NCBI RefSeq assembly: GCF_004117835.1
Contig: NZ_SDSC01000002.1
Location: 186,001 to 250,000 of the forward strand
DNA length: 64,000 nt
DNA from: Macrococcus sp. DPC7161
GTDB lineage: Bacteria > Bacillota > Bacilli > Staphylococcales > Staphylococcaceae
Direction: 5' to 3'
Under the pieces are notes generated by a model, which did no database searches, was not told where the DNA came from, and worked only from the letters and a program-made list of their open reading frames with translations. The translations under genes were made by a program, and so were the position numbers. Below are positions 56,021 to 64,000 of this stretch, piece by piece; the first letter of the stretch is position 1; each line of letters starts with the position of its first letter.

Positions 56021-57400
56021 TTAATCTTTCTTTCTTTTGTTTTTAATCCATTTTACGAGTGATTGATATTTTTGAGTGCAAATCATTTTTACTGATTTAA
56101 ACCAATGTGGTCTAAAATAATAAATTAATAAGAATATGCCTGCAATAATTGAGAAGATAGATACCATTACAATCCACCAAAGATTATGCTTGAAGAATTG
56201 TTCAGTTTTATACTTCTCATAATCTTCATACTTTACGGTTGGTGCATTGTAATCTTTAGAAATAAATTCACGATCATATTCGTAATGTACTTTGCCGTTT
56301 TTATAAATCAGTTTGCCTTTTTGACCGTCGCGTACAATGTCATATAAATCATTAAATACAATGATTTCTTTTCCATTAACTTTGTGAACACCCTTAGACA
56401 ATACTTTTTTATAAGCATATTTACTATATATCAAATCCATAATTGCATTCGCCATTTTATTACGGTTGAATTCAGCTGGTGGGTCATACCAATCTTCTAC
56501 ACCAAGCATGATTTGGATGATACGCATGTTGTTCTGTTTACCAGTGATTGCAGTATTGAACCCAGCAGTATCACTTGAGCCCGTCTTTAATCCATCAACA
56601 CCTTTATAGCCAAGTTTGGCACCTTCTAATGAATGGTTATAAGTACCAAACGTTTCTTGGTCTTGTGTCCCTTTTTTTACTGTGACATTGACTTTACTTG
56701 TATACTTTAATATTTCAGGATATTCAGTCACAAGATGTTGACATAAAATAGCAAAATCACGAGAAGATGAAATATTATCATCATCTTGTAAATAGCGTTT
56801 TGGTTTGTATTGTAATAATAAATTGTTAGGCGGACCTGCTGGATTATAGAATCTTGTATTGGTCATTCCAAGTTCATTTGCTTTACGGTTCATTAAGTCA
56901 ACAAAGTCAGAATCATCTTTATCTACTAAGTTGGCTAACATGAATGTGGCTGAGTTACTTGAAGCAGTTAGCATAATTTGAATTAATTCGTCGACCGTGT
57001 ATGTTGCACCCTTACGAAAATTGTTATTAGATAACATTGGTAATTTAGAAATACCATAATATTTATCATTAACAGTCACTTTCGTTTTATAAGTAACCTT
57101 ACCTTTATCCATTTCTTGCATTAATAAATACAATGTCATTAATTTAGACATGGAAGCAGGTGGCCATTTTGCATCAATATTATAACCATAAAGAATCTGA
57201 CCGTTGTAAGCTGAAATAACAACATCGCCCTTAGGGTTATACTTATAATCAATACTATAACCGTCATTATTCGCTATATCTGCAGGTGTATCTGCATAAG
57301 CCGTCATTGGCGCAAACAATACAAGACAACTCAATAGCAGGAATGTCACGCGATATACTAACTTCGATTTATGAAAATGTTTAAATTTTATCATGTTCAT
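56021..57400 (-). CDS. D-alanyl-D-alanine carboxypeptidase, PBP4-like
   Basis: A 459-residue low-molecular-weight penicillin-binding protein. The signal peptide ends near TAYADTP. The three active-site motifs are SMSK (in PPASMSKLMTLY), SSN (TASSNSATFM) and KTG (DGLKTGSSD). A membrane anchor near the C-terminus (LWWIVMVSIFSIIAGIFLL) and a basic tail follow. In S. aureus, PBP4 has the same plan and also diverges from an ABC transporter gene (abcA). GAGGTTTGCT precedes the ATG at 57400; ATG 57394 is an alternative. Confidence 0.92.
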   Translation of the reverse strand: MNMIKFKHFHKSKLVYRVTFLLLSCLVLFAPMTAYADTPADIANNDGYSIDYKYNPKGDVVISAYNGQILYGYNIDAKWPPASMSKLMTLYLLMQEMDKGKVTYKTKVTVNDKYYGISKLPMLSNNNFRKGATYTVDELIQIMLTASSNSATFMLANLVDKDDSDFVDLMNRKANELGMTNTRFYNPAGPPNNLLLQYKPKRYLQDDDNISSSRDFAILCQHLVTEYPEILKYTSKVNVTVKKGTQDQETFGTYNHSLEGAKLGYKGVDGLKTGSSDTAGFNTAITGKQNNMRIIQIMLGVEDWYDPPAEFNRNKMANAIMDLIYSKYAYKKVLSKGVHKVNGKEIIVFNDLYDIVRDGQKGKLIYKNGKVHYEYDREFISKDYNAPTVKYEDYEKYKTEQFFKHNLWWIVMVSIFSIIAGIFLLIYYFRPHWFKSVKMICTQKYQSLVKWIKNKRKKD

Positions 57401-57558
57401 AGCAAACCTCAATCTTATCTATACAAATCATTAATAATTATATTACCACACTAAAGTAAATTAAATGTAAACGATGCACAATTTATTTAATATATACGGA
57501 AATAATAATTAAAACATGTGTATAATATTAGAAAAAAACATAAAAGTGGTGAATAAAA

Positions 57559-58551
57559 ATGAGTTTTGAAGATCAATTTAAGGGGCTACAAACACAAAAA
57601 CTTCCAATAATAGCACTTGTTCTTAGAAGAGATAAGCAAAAGTCATTGATTCAAATGAATGAAAAGCACCCAGAAATATGGATTGAATCATTTAAAGATC
57701 AATTACCTGAGCGAATGAAAATTTATGAATACATAAAATTCTTGTTGAAATGGTATAGTGCACCCTTTAGTTTAAATGAAATATTGAGTGCATTTGAATT
57801 AGACCAAGTACAAAACAAGAAACTGAAAGAATTAGATGAGGATGAATATTTTAAATTAAGAATATTATTGTGTATGATTCAGCCAAAGCCATCAGTGATG
57901 TTAATTGAACCGATTTATATGATTGAAACCACAACTATTAATTGGTTTATGAATTATTTACCACGTTTTAATGTAAGTAAAAGCATCACTATTGTAGTGA
58001 GTCATGTAGACCATGCCTTGTTGTTTACGAATGAAGTTTATAGGTTACAAAAAGATACATTTAAACAAGTAATCGTAGAACAAGATGGTGTAGAAGACAA
58101 CATTACAGCAGAAAATAATAATATCGCACCACTTATAGAAGAAAAACATAATAATTCCCAGGAAATAATTCAAGATAAACTGCAAATACAAAATGTCACA
58201 AGAATTTCTGTAAAAGTACAAGATAAAACGTTATTTATTAATCCTGAAGATATTGATTATATTGAAGCAAGTGAAGGCAAAACCAATATCTATGTGAATA
58301 ATGAATCACATAAAGCGGACTATACTTTGCAAGAGCTAGAGCAGAAATTAAAAATATATGGCTTTTATAGATGTCATCGATCATTTATCGTGAACTTACA
58401 AAAGGTGAGTGAGATGATTACTTGGTCTAAAAATACATATTCAATTAAATTAGAAACAAACGATAAGACATTTATCCCATTATCACGAACGAAAGTAAAA
58501 GAAATGAATGATTTTTTTAATAGTGAAATGGTACAGTTCACCGAAAAATAA
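57559..58551 (+). CDS. Vestigial ABC domain fused to LytTR DNA-binding domain
   Basis: A 330-residue regulator. Residues about 40-175 read like the second half of an ABC ATPase: YEYIKFLLKWY, FKLRILLCMIQPKP, a Walker B-like SVMLIEPI and an H-loop-like IVVSHVDHA. Walker A is absent and the signature is lost, so it should not hydrolyse ATP. Residues about 212-325 are a LytTR domain (FINPEDIDYIEASEGKTNIYV to GFYRCHRSFIVNLQKV). It lies just upstream of a complete ABC exporter and presumably controls it. GGTGA precedes the ATG. Confidence 0.85.
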   Translation: MSFEDQFKGLQTQKLPIIALVLRRDKQKSLIQMNEKHPEIWIESFKDQLPERMKIYEYIKFLLKWYSAPFSLNEILSAFELDQVQNKKLKELDEDEYFKLRILLCMIQPKPSVMLIEPIYMIETTTINWFMNYLPRFNVSKSITIVVSHVDHALLFTNEVYRLQKDTFKQVIVEQDGVEDNITAENNNIAPLIEEKHNNSQEIIQDKLQIQNVTRISVKVQDKTLFINPEDIDYIEASEGKTNIYVNNESHKADYTLQELEQKLKIYGFYRCHRSFIVNLQKVSEMITWSKNTYSIKLETNDKTFIPLSRTKVKEMNDFFNSEMVQFTEK

Positions 58552-58552
58552 C

Positions 58553-58566
58553 TACATTTCAATGTA
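58553..58566 (+). promoter_or_regulatory. Short palindrome before the second ABC exporter
   Basis: TACATT-TC-AATGTA directly follows the LytTR gene and lies 67 nt before the ATPase gene. It could be an operator, but LytTR sites are normally direct repeats, so the assignment is weak. Confidence 0.35.
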
Positions 58567-58632
58567 ATAATAATGTGCTGGTATGCTTACCTCCTTACAA
58601 TAAAGATAGTTAATTGATGAGGAGGTTTTATT

Positions 58633-59481
58633 ATGGATAAAATGATTGAACTTACACACCTAAAGAAACAATACGGAAATAAAAAAGCAGTAGATACATT
58701 ATCGTTCGATGTGAAGACTGGTGAAATATTTGGGTTATTAGGACCGAGTGGTTCTGGGAAAACAACAACCATTAAAATGTTAACTGGGGAAACAAGCATT
58801 ACAAGTGGTGATGCAAAAGTAATGCATTTTAATAAAGAAGATTTACATAAAGATAAATATAGAAAATCAATTGGAATACTTTCAGATAATAGTGCACTCT
58901 ATGAAAGATTGACAGTGAAAGACAATTTAAAAATGTTTGTGAAAATTTACAATAAGCCTGTAAGCAATATTGAGAAAGCATTAAACTTTGTAGATTTAGT
59001 ATCTGAAAAGAATACGGTAGTTAAATCTCTATCTAAAGGAATGAAACAACGTATCCTGTTAGCCAAAGCATTAATCCATGAACCGAAGTTGCTTTTTTTA
59101 GATGAACCAACATCAGCGCTTGATCCTAATACAACGATGCATATTCATAAAGGTTTGTTAAAGTTAAAAGAACAAGGAACGACAATCTTTTTAACGACAC
59201 ATAATATGCAAGAAGCAGAAACACTTTGTGATCGCATTGCACTGATTAATAATGGAAGATTAATCGCATTGGACAAACCGGATGCTTTGAAGTATCAATA
59301 TTCAAATAAACATTTACATGTCACATTAAAAGATCAACGAACATTTGAATTACCTCAGACAGAAGAAACAGCAAATCAAATTAAACATTGGATGTTAAAT
59401 GATGAGATAAGAAGTATTCATTCAGATGAACCAACATTAAATGAAGTATTTATTCAATTAACAGGAAAGGGGCTTGTTTAA
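58633..59481 (+). CDS. ABC exporter ATP-binding protein (second system)
   Basis: A 282-residue ATPase with Walker A GPSGSGKTT, signature LSKGMKQR, Walker B LLFLDEPTSALD and H-loop LTTHNM, of the ABC-2 exporter (drug or bacteriocin-immunity like) group. A long C-terminal extension (about 215-282) is typical. GAGGAGG precedes the ATG. The next gene follows within two bases. Confidence 0.92.
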   Translation: MDKMIELTHLKKQYGNKKAVDTLSFDVKTGEIFGLLGPSGSGKTTTIKMLTGETSITSGDAKVMHFNKEDLHKDKYRKSIGILSDNSALYERLTVKDNLKMFVKIYNKPVSNIEKALNFVDLVSEKNTVVKSLSKGMKQRILLAKALIHEPKLLFLDEPTSALDPNTTMHIHKGLLKLKEQGTTIFLTTHNMQEAETLCDRIALINNGRLIALDKPDALKYQYSNKHLHVTLKDQRTFELPQTEETANQIKHWMLNDEIRSIHSDEPTLNEVFIQLTGKGLV

Positions 59482-59482
59482 A

Positions 59483-60190
59483 ATGAATATTACAAGAATT
59501 ATGGCGATTGCAGAAAAAGATGTTAAAGAATTTATGAGGAACATGGCACTACTCACAATGCCGATATTACCGATTTTATTAGGTGTTTTTTACGGCAAGT
59601 TAGGGGATAAAGAGCCTATGCCGGATAAAATTGCAACTGCTATGGTCGTGCTTATTTTAGCAGTCACTTTCTCAAGTGTTTGTACATCAGGTATGATGAC
59701 AATGTTGGCAGAAGAAAATGAAAAAGGGACGTTAAGGGGATTAATTAATTCGCCAGCAAGCATGATAGATATATTGCTAGGGAAAAGTATCGTTGTGATC
59801 TTTTTTACGATTATTTCTATTATCGGATCGATGTGGATGATGCACCCTAATGTATCAATCAACTACCGTTGGATTGTTGGAGGCGTTTTATTCATGTTGT
59901 TCTTCTTATTAATTGGGACAGCTTTAGGCTTACACGTTAAAACGGTTGCATCAACGAGTGTGTATTTATTGCCGATATTATTTATATTTGCGATGTCACC
60001 TATGATGGATACGTTTGGATTAGACAAAGATAATAAATTTCTTAAATTGGCCCATTATTTACCAGGGAATCAGTATGTTGAATATATTAATGAAAAACAA
60101 ATGAGTCATTTATTCATATTAATCATATGGGTTGTGATTGCTTTTATATTGACAGTGTATTATTTTAACAAAAGCAAGCAAGATTATTAG
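59483..60190 (+). CDS. ABC-2 type permease (second system)
   Basis: A 235-residue permease with six hydrophobic segments; the EENEKGTLRGLINSPASMIDILLGK segment is the classic ABC-2 cytoplasmic helix. The frame opens at a TTG at 59474, but AAAGGGG is about 10 nt before the ATG at 59483. It pairs with the preceding ATPase; the cargo is unknown. Confidence 0.9.
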   Translation: MNITRIMAIAEKDVKEFMRNMALLTMPILPILLGVFYGKLGDKEPMPDKIATAMVVLILAVTFSSVCTSGMMTMLAEENEKGTLRGLINSPASMIDILLGKSIVVIFFTIISIIGSMWMMHPNVSINYRWIVGGVLFMLFFLLIGTALGLHVKTVASTSVYLLPILFIFAMSPMMDTFGLDKDNKFLKLAHYLPGNQYVEYINEKQMSHLFILIIWVVIAFILTVYYFNKSKQDY

Positions 60191-60213
60191 AAAACCGAAG
60201 ATGAAAAATAATG

Positions 60214-60260
60214 AAAACACATTCAATTTGTTAATATACGGATATTGAGTGTGTTTTTTT
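60214..60260 (+). terminator. Terminator of the second ABC operon
   Basis: The stem AAACACATTCAAT with ATTGAGTGTGTTT, followed by a T-run. Confidence 0.83.
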
Positions 60261-60302
60261 ATGCGGTCAAAGGTTATTGTTCGCATTTGTTCAATTTTTA
60301 TG

Positions 60303-60331
60303 CTTACTTTTTTTCATAACCATGATATAAT
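60303..60331 (+). promoter_or_regulatory. Promoter of nupC
   Basis: An extended -10, TGA-TATAAT (60326-60331), with a weak -35 CTTACT (60303-60308) at 17 bp. A direct repeat of TTGTTC (60277-60282 and 60287-60292) one helical turn apart lies upstream. Confidence 0.6.
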
Positions 60332-60366
60332 TTCTTGTACACAAAATTTTTTAAAAGGTGGAAATC

Positions 60367-61587
60367 ATGAACTTATTTTTATTAGTTAACGTCTTAGGTA
60401 TCTTTGTCTTTATCTTAGTCGCATTTTTATTCTCTCGTGATAAAAAGAACATTGATTGGAAATCAGTAGCCATCATGTTAGTTGTTAACTTAGTGTTAGC
60501 ATGGTTCTTTACACAATTCTCATTTGGTCGTAACGCAGTTAAAGCTGTAGCTGATGGATTCAGCTGGATGTTACAAGCTGCTTACCAAGGTATCGGTATG
60601 CCTTTCGCAAGTATGGCACACTTAGATAAACCTCAATTACGAGATATGGCTGTTTCAGCATTATTACCAATTTTATTCGTTGTACCATTATTTGATATTT
60701 TAATGTACATCGGCGTATTACCTTTCATTATTAAATGGACAGGTTGGTTAATTGGTAAAATAACTGGACAACCTAAATTCGAATCTTTCTACTCAGTAGA
60801 AATGATGGTATTAGGTAACACTGAAGCTTTAGCGGTTTCTAAAGCACAAGTTGGTCAAATGAGCCCAGCACGTGTGTTAACATTAGCTTTAATGTCTATG
60901 AGTTGTATTTCAGGATCTATCGTTGGTGCTTATGTAACAATGGTACCTGGTGAATTAGTATTAACAGCAATTCCATTAAACATCATTAACGCAATTATTA
61001 TTAGTACAATTTTAAACCCAGTTAAAGTAACACCAGAAGAAGATTTCATCGCTGATGTTAACGAAGGTGAGCGTCAACCATTCTTCTCATTCTTAGGTGA
61101 CTCAGTATTAGGTGCAGGTAAATTAATCTTAATCATCATTGCATTCTTAATCGCATTCGTTTCATTAGCAGCGTTTGCAGATATGTTATTATCATTATTA
61201 GACAGATGGACACCATATGATGTGCGCTTAAAAGATATTTTAGGTGTATTTATGTTCCCATTTGCTTTATTACTTGGTTTACCAGTTGCAGAAGCTTGGA
61301 CAGTTGCTGGACATATGGCAACAAAAATCGTTACAAACGAATTCGTTGTAATGATTGGTATTCAAGATGCATTAAAAACAATGGATAACCACATGAAAGC
61401 TGTATTAGTAACATTCTTAATTTCATTTGCAAACTTCTCAACAATCGGTATGATTATTGGATGTTTAAAAGGTTTAGTAGATATGAAAACTTCAGATTAC
61501 ATTGCGAAATACGTTCCAATGATGTTATTAGCAGGTATTTTAGTATCATTATTATCAGCAGGTTTTGTAGGTTTATTCAGCTGGTAA
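60367..61587 (+). CDS. nupC: Concentrative nucleoside transporter NupC
   Basis: A 406-residue CNT-family cation-nucleoside symporter with about ten helices. Signature blocks are MMVLGNTEALAVSKAQV, the ISGSIVGAYVTM hairpin region and FANFSTIGMIIGCLKGL. It imports nucleosides that DeoD, encoded about 47 kb upstream, could split. AAAGGTGG precedes the ATG at 60367; the frame extends to 60358. Confidence 0.95.
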   Translation: MNLFLLVNVLGIFVFILVAFLFSRDKKNIDWKSVAIMLVVNLVLAWFFTQFSFGRNAVKAVADGFSWMLQAAYQGIGMPFASMAHLDKPQLRDMAVSALLPILFVVPLFDILMYIGVLPFIIKWTGWLIGKITGQPKFESFYSVEMMVLGNTEALAVSKAQVGQMSPARVLTLALMSMSCISGSIVGAYVTMVPGELVLTAIPLNIINAIIISTILNPVKVTPEEDFIADVNEGERQPFFSFLGDSVLGAGKLILIIIAFLIAFVSLAAFADMLLSLLDRWTPYDVRLKDILGVFMFPFALLLGLPVAEAWTVAGHMATKIVTNEFVVMIGIQDALKTMDNHMKAVLVTFLISFANFSTIGMIIGCLKGLVDMKTSDYIAKYVPMMLLAGILVSLLSAGFVGLFSW

Positions 61588-61597
61588 TAGTGAAATA

Positions 61598-61627
61598 TAA
61601 CACTTTTGTGTTAAATCATGTTATAAT
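61598..61627 (+). promoter_or_regulatory. Palindrome and promoter of the 26-residue peptide gene
   Basis: TAACAC-TTTT-GTGTTA (61598-61613) is a perfect palindrome at the expected -35 position of a promoter with -10 TATAAT (61622-61627). The -35 itself is poor, so a regulator may be needed. Confidence 0.5.
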
Positions 61628-61671
61628 CACAACTGTATAAGGTTAGCGGATCATTTAAGGAGGCTAATACG

Positions 61672-61752
61672 ATGAAGAACAGATATTTAAGGAATCTTAG
61701 AAATCGTTTGAAACGTGTTTTAAAGCCAAAAAGAGAAGTAGCCAACAGTTAA
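61672..61752 (+). CDS. 26-residue basic peptide
   Basis: An open reading frame of 26 codons plus stop, starting MKNRYLRNLRNRLKRVLKPK. It contains twelve Lys/Arg and hydrophobic Leu/Val at helical spacing, so an amphipathic cationic helix is plausible. It has a strong SD (AAGGAGG), its own TATAAT and its own terminator 2 nt after the stop, which together argue for a real transcription unit. The function is unknown: a small RNA with dual function, an antimicrobial-like peptide or an RNA-binding peptide are all possible. Confidence 0.65.
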   Translation: MKNRYLRNLRNRLKRVLKPKREVANS

Positions 61753-61790
61753 AAAGCGCGTGGATTTTAATCCACGCGCTTATTTTTTGC
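61753..61790. terminator. Terminator of the peptide gene
   Basis: The stem AAGCGCGTGGAT/ATCCACGCGCTT with loop TTTA, then a T-rich tail; the A-run on the left lets it also serve the converging secreted-protein gene. Confidence 0.9.
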
Positions 61791-61794
61791 TTAA

Positions 61795-62298
61795 TTATTT
61801 AGAAGTCATAAATCCAGCTAGTTTATAGCCTTTTGATGTTTTAACAAAATCAAATTTGTTTTTAATGCCTTTTTGGCTCTTATATACATATGTTTTTCCG
61901 TTCTTTATATTATTAATCGAAGCGGGTGTGCCATAGTGCTTTTTAATAGTACCTGATGAGATTGCATAGTCTTTAAAAGAGAAGTATAGCCCATTTAATC
62001 GACCATCTTTAAAGACGAATGTTGCATTTCTAGATTGGTAAACATTTGTTCTGACTTTTTTATAGCTGTATCCATTTTGACGCATTACATTTTTAAAAGT
62101 TTTAAAGCTTGTATTAATGTTCACGTCATCGTAAGTAAAGTGATTGTACTTAATGGCTTGTCTAAAGTTACTATTTAATACTGTTGAATCATCCATATCC
62201 CCATGATGCCAATAATAATAGCTGCCTGCTGCTTCAGTTGTCGTAGGTATTAAAAATACAGTGGCACTTAATAAAGCAATGATCCATTTTTTATTCAT
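61795..62298 (-). CDS. Small secreted protein of unknown function
   Basis: A 167-residue protein with a clear Sec signal peptide (MNKKWIIALLSATVFLIPTTTEA, cleavage likely before AGSYYYW). The mature part is basic and Tyr/Lys/Asn-rich, with two similar halves built on a TFKNVMRQNGYSYKKVR-type motif, and no cell-wall anchor. AGGAGG precedes the ATG. I recognise no family, and the location outside the membrane is the only firm inference. Confidence 0.75.
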   Translation of the reverse strand: MNKKWIIALLSATVFLIPTTTEAAGSYYYWHHGDMDDSTVLNSNFRQAIKYNHFTYDDVNINTSFKTFKNVMRQNGYSYKKVRTNVYQSRNATFVFKDGRLNGLYFSFKDYAISSGTIKKHYGTPASINNIKNGKTYVYKSQKGIKNKFDFVKTSKGYKLAGFMTSK

Positions 62299-62446
62299 AA
62301 TATCTCCTCCAAGGTTTATTAAATTAATATTATCTTATTATTTCCCGATAAGGAATGTTTCAACCATTTATACGAGAAGTTTGTGAAAGTGGTTACATTT
62401 CCATGTAAATTACTTGTAATATTTATTCGGTGTAATGAATATCACG

Positions 62447-62462
62447 ATGAAAACGTATTCAT
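62447..62462 (+). promoter_or_regulatory. CcpA cre site upstream of lctP
   Basis: ATGAAAACGTATTCAT fits the cre consensus WTGNNARCGNWWWCAW at all positions. It lies about 33 nt upstream of the lctP -35 and 8 bp from a Rex site. Confidence 0.75.
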
Positions 62463-62469
62463 TATATTT

Positions 62470-62487
62470 TTGTGAAAAAAATCACAA
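62470..62487. promoter_or_regulatory. Rex operator upstream of lctP
   Basis: TTGTGAAAAAAATCACAA matches the Rex consensus TTGTGAAWWWWTTCACAA at all but one position. A weaker second copy, TTGTGAAACAAATAACAA, lies at 62528-62545, just after the -10. Confidence 0.8.
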
Positions 62488-62494
62488 AAATGTG

Positions 62495-62523
62495 TTGAAA
62501 TGTTGTTGTATTCATAGTATTAT
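62495..62523 (+). promoter_or_regulatory. Promoter of lctP
   Basis: TTGAAA (62495-62500), a 17-bp spacer and TATTAT (62518-62523), placed between the strong upstream Rex site and a weak downstream one. The 5' UTR is about 130 nt, AT-rich, with no fold I can support. The 360-nt gap 62299-62658 holds these elements only. Confidence 0.65.
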
Positions 62524-62658
62524 TTGTTTGTGAAACAAATAACAAATAAATGTGAAAAGGATATTATATTTATTAAATAAATAATTATACACTTTTTATT
62601 ACTTTTATTCATTTAATAAATCTAATAAAATTTTCACAAAGAGATAGGAGAAAAAATT

Positions 62659-64000
62659 ATGTTTGTCAGTTCGTTTGATCCGTTCCACAATTTAGCTTTA
62701 TCTTCAATTGTGGCAGCAGTACCAATTATTTTGTTTTTATTATGTTTAACAGTTTTTAAAATGAAAGGGATTCATGCAGCACTTGTAACATTAGTGGTAA
62801 CGATTGTAGTAAGTATACTTGTGTTTAAATTACCAGTAGGTATCGCTTCAGCAGGTATTGCTGAAGGTGTTGTTCAAGGGATTTTCCCAATCGGTTACAT
62901 TATTATTATGGCTGTTTGGTTATATAAAGTATCTGTTGAGAGCGGTAAATTCCAAGTCATTCAAGATTCAATCGCAGGTATTTCTCGTGACCAACGTATT
63001 CAATTATTATTAATCGGTTTTAGTTTTAACGCATTCTTAGAAGGTGCAGCTGGATTCGGTGTACCGATTGCGATTTGTGCAGTGTTATTAGTGCAATTAG
63101 GATTCAAACCTTTACAAGCTGCAATGTTCTGTTTAATTGCAAATGGTGCATCAGGTGCATTTGGAGCGATTGGTATTCCAGTAGGAATCATCAATACATT
63201 AGGTTTAAAAGGTGGCTTAACAGCTGCTGAAGTATCTGCATTTACTGCATATACTTTACCAATCATCAACTTTACAATTCCGTTTTTATTAATCTTTATT
63301 TTAAATGGTTTAAAAGGTATCAAAGAAGTATTACCAGCAATTTTAGTAACATCATCAGTTTATACATTTGTTCAAATTTTCATTACAGTATTTATGGGAC
63401 CTGAACTTGCAGATATTATCCCATCATTACTTGCAATGGGTGCTTTAGCAGTATTCTGTATGAAATGGCAACCTAAAAACATCTACCGTGTAGATGAAAG
63501 TGATACATCAGTAACAGCAAGACATTCTGTAAAAACAATTGCAGCAGCATGGTCACCATTCTATTTCTTAACAGGTTTAGTGTTGGTTTGGAGCTTACCA
63601 TCATTTAAAGCATTATTCTTACCAACAGGTGCTTTAAGTAAAGCGGTTATTTTATATCAAATTCCTGGAACATTTAATGAAGCATTACAAAAAGGTATTG
63701 CTATCAAGTTAGACTTAATTGGAGCAACAGGAACAGCGATTTTATTAGCAGTATTATTAACAGTAGCAACAAGCCCAAAAATTAATTTGGGTGCAGCATT
63801 TGGTTTATTAGGAAAAACGATTAAAGAATTATGGATTCCAGTAGCAACAATTTGCTTTATCTTAGCGATTGCAAAATTAACAACTTACGGTGGTTTAACA
63901 GCAGCAATGGGTCAAGCAGTTGCTAAAACAGGCGGTATCTTCCCATTATTATCACCTATCTTAGGTTGGATCGGTGTATTCATGACTGGATCAGTAGTAA
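62659..64000 (+). CDS. lctP: L-lactate permease LctP (partial, cut by window end)
   Basis: The first 447 codons of a lactate permease; the family is about 530 residues, so the C-terminus lies beyond the window. It begins MFVSSFDPFHNLALSSIVAA, and the signature FNAFLEGAAGFGVPIAI is present near residue 122, with many membrane helices. AGGAG precedes the ATG. It transports lactate with protons; the Rex and cre sites upstream fit regulation by NADH and carbon source, linking it with the Rex-controlled ldhD gene. Confidence 0.95.
   Translation, partial: MFVSSFDPFHNLALSSIVAAVPIILFLLCLTVFKMKGIHAALVTLVVTIVVSILVFKLPVGIASAGIAEGVVQGIFPIGYIIIMAVWLYKVSVESGKFQVIQDSIAGISRDQRIQLLLIGFSFNAFLEGAAGFGVPIAICAVLLVQLGFKPLQAAMFCLIANGASGAFGAIGIPVGIINTLGLKGGLTAAEVSAFTAYTLPIINFTIPFLLIFILNGLKGIKEVLPAILVTSSVYTFVQIFITVFMGPELADIIPSLLAMGALAVFCMKWQPKNIYRVDESDTSVTARHSVKTIAAAWSPFYFLTGLVLVWSLPSFKALFLPTGALSKAVILYQIPGTFNEALQKGIAIKLDLIGATGTAILLAVLLTVATSPKINLGAAFGLLGKTIKELWIPVATICFILAIAKLTTYGGLTAAMGQAVAKTGGIFPLLSPILGWIGVFMTGSVV

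Noticed and set aside
57464..57482. cre site upstream of the PBP4-like gene (ATGTAAACGATGCACA)
   Set aside because: Right half of the consensus is not matched.
62330..62360. Noc binding site near 62340 (ATTTCCCG...)
   Set aside because: Only the left half resembles the Noc palindrome.
63000..63323. Minus-strand ORF over lctP
   Set aside because: Shadow of the open lactate permease frame, with composition typical of an antisense membrane gene.

Overview
The window is chromosomal DNA of a low-GC Gram-positive bacterium of the Staphylococcaceae. GuaA, NarG, the FhuD2-like lipoprotein, MoaE and MoaD closely resemble the Staphylococcus aureus proteins from memory, and the narGHJI-nreABC-narT plus molybdopterin block is typical of the family. 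A complete ParA-ParB pair (S. aureus is reported to lack ParA), a fatty-acid desaturase and guaBA lying close to the parAB end point to Macrococcus or a relative rather than S. aureus. The genus is an inference.

Layout: (1) 1-5.5 kb is near-origin housekeeping: parA-parB with an internal parS-like site, mscS, a DUF951 gene, ychF, and rpsF-ssb-rpsR behind an S6:S18-type leader. (2) 5.8-13.1 kb holds a YfbU-like gene, a GNAT gene, a YflT/DUF2382 stress gene with a SigB-type promoter, guaB-guaA behind a guanine riboswitch with a visible terminator/antiterminator, a DedA gene and deoD. (3) 13.2-21.9 kb holds a Rex-controlled permease/D-lactate dehydrogenase pair, modAB without modC, a C39-like protein, an EamA exporter, a Fur-boxed fhuD2-like gene, bioY with a BirA operator, two small unknown genes and fdhD. 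(4) 21.9-23.3 kb is an island: a gene for a NERD-nuclease/zinc-ribbon/HTH protein sits between two arrays of palindromic repeats. (5) 23.4-40.2 kb is the nitrate respiration block: narGHJI, nreABC, a hemerythrin-like gene, narT and the molybdenum cofactor genes moeB, moaB, moaC, moeA, mobB, moaE, moaD, mobA, moaA, with NreC-like boxes before narG and narT and a Rex-like site at narG. (6) 40.4-49.3 kb has a desaturase, an acyl-reductase-like SDR, a third palindromic array, DUF488, a FemABX-like gene, a marR-MFS pair, gabD and a Bcr/CflA exporter. (7) 49.4-53.5 kb is mntABC facing mntR over MntR-type half-sites, then an M50-like membrane gene. (8) 53.6-60.2 kb has two ABC exporter systems and a PBP4-like carboxypeptidase; the second exporter follows a regulator made of a vestigial ABC domain fused to LytTR. 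(9) 60.3-64 kb has nupC, a 26-residue basic peptide gene, a small secreted protein and the start of lctP, cut by the window end, with an exact cre match and Rex sites.

The logic is largely redox and micro-aerobic: Rex sites tie D-lactate formation, lactate transport and probably nitrate reductase to NADH/NAD+, while NreABC senses oxygen and nitrate, and the Moco genes supply the NarG cofactor. The least explained structure is the palindromic element: nine 33-bp copies at three loci, three per locus, always at an exact 61-bp period, with the NERD gene between two of the arrays and its stop codon inside a repeat arm. A REP/RAYT-like relationship is possible but is hypothesis only.
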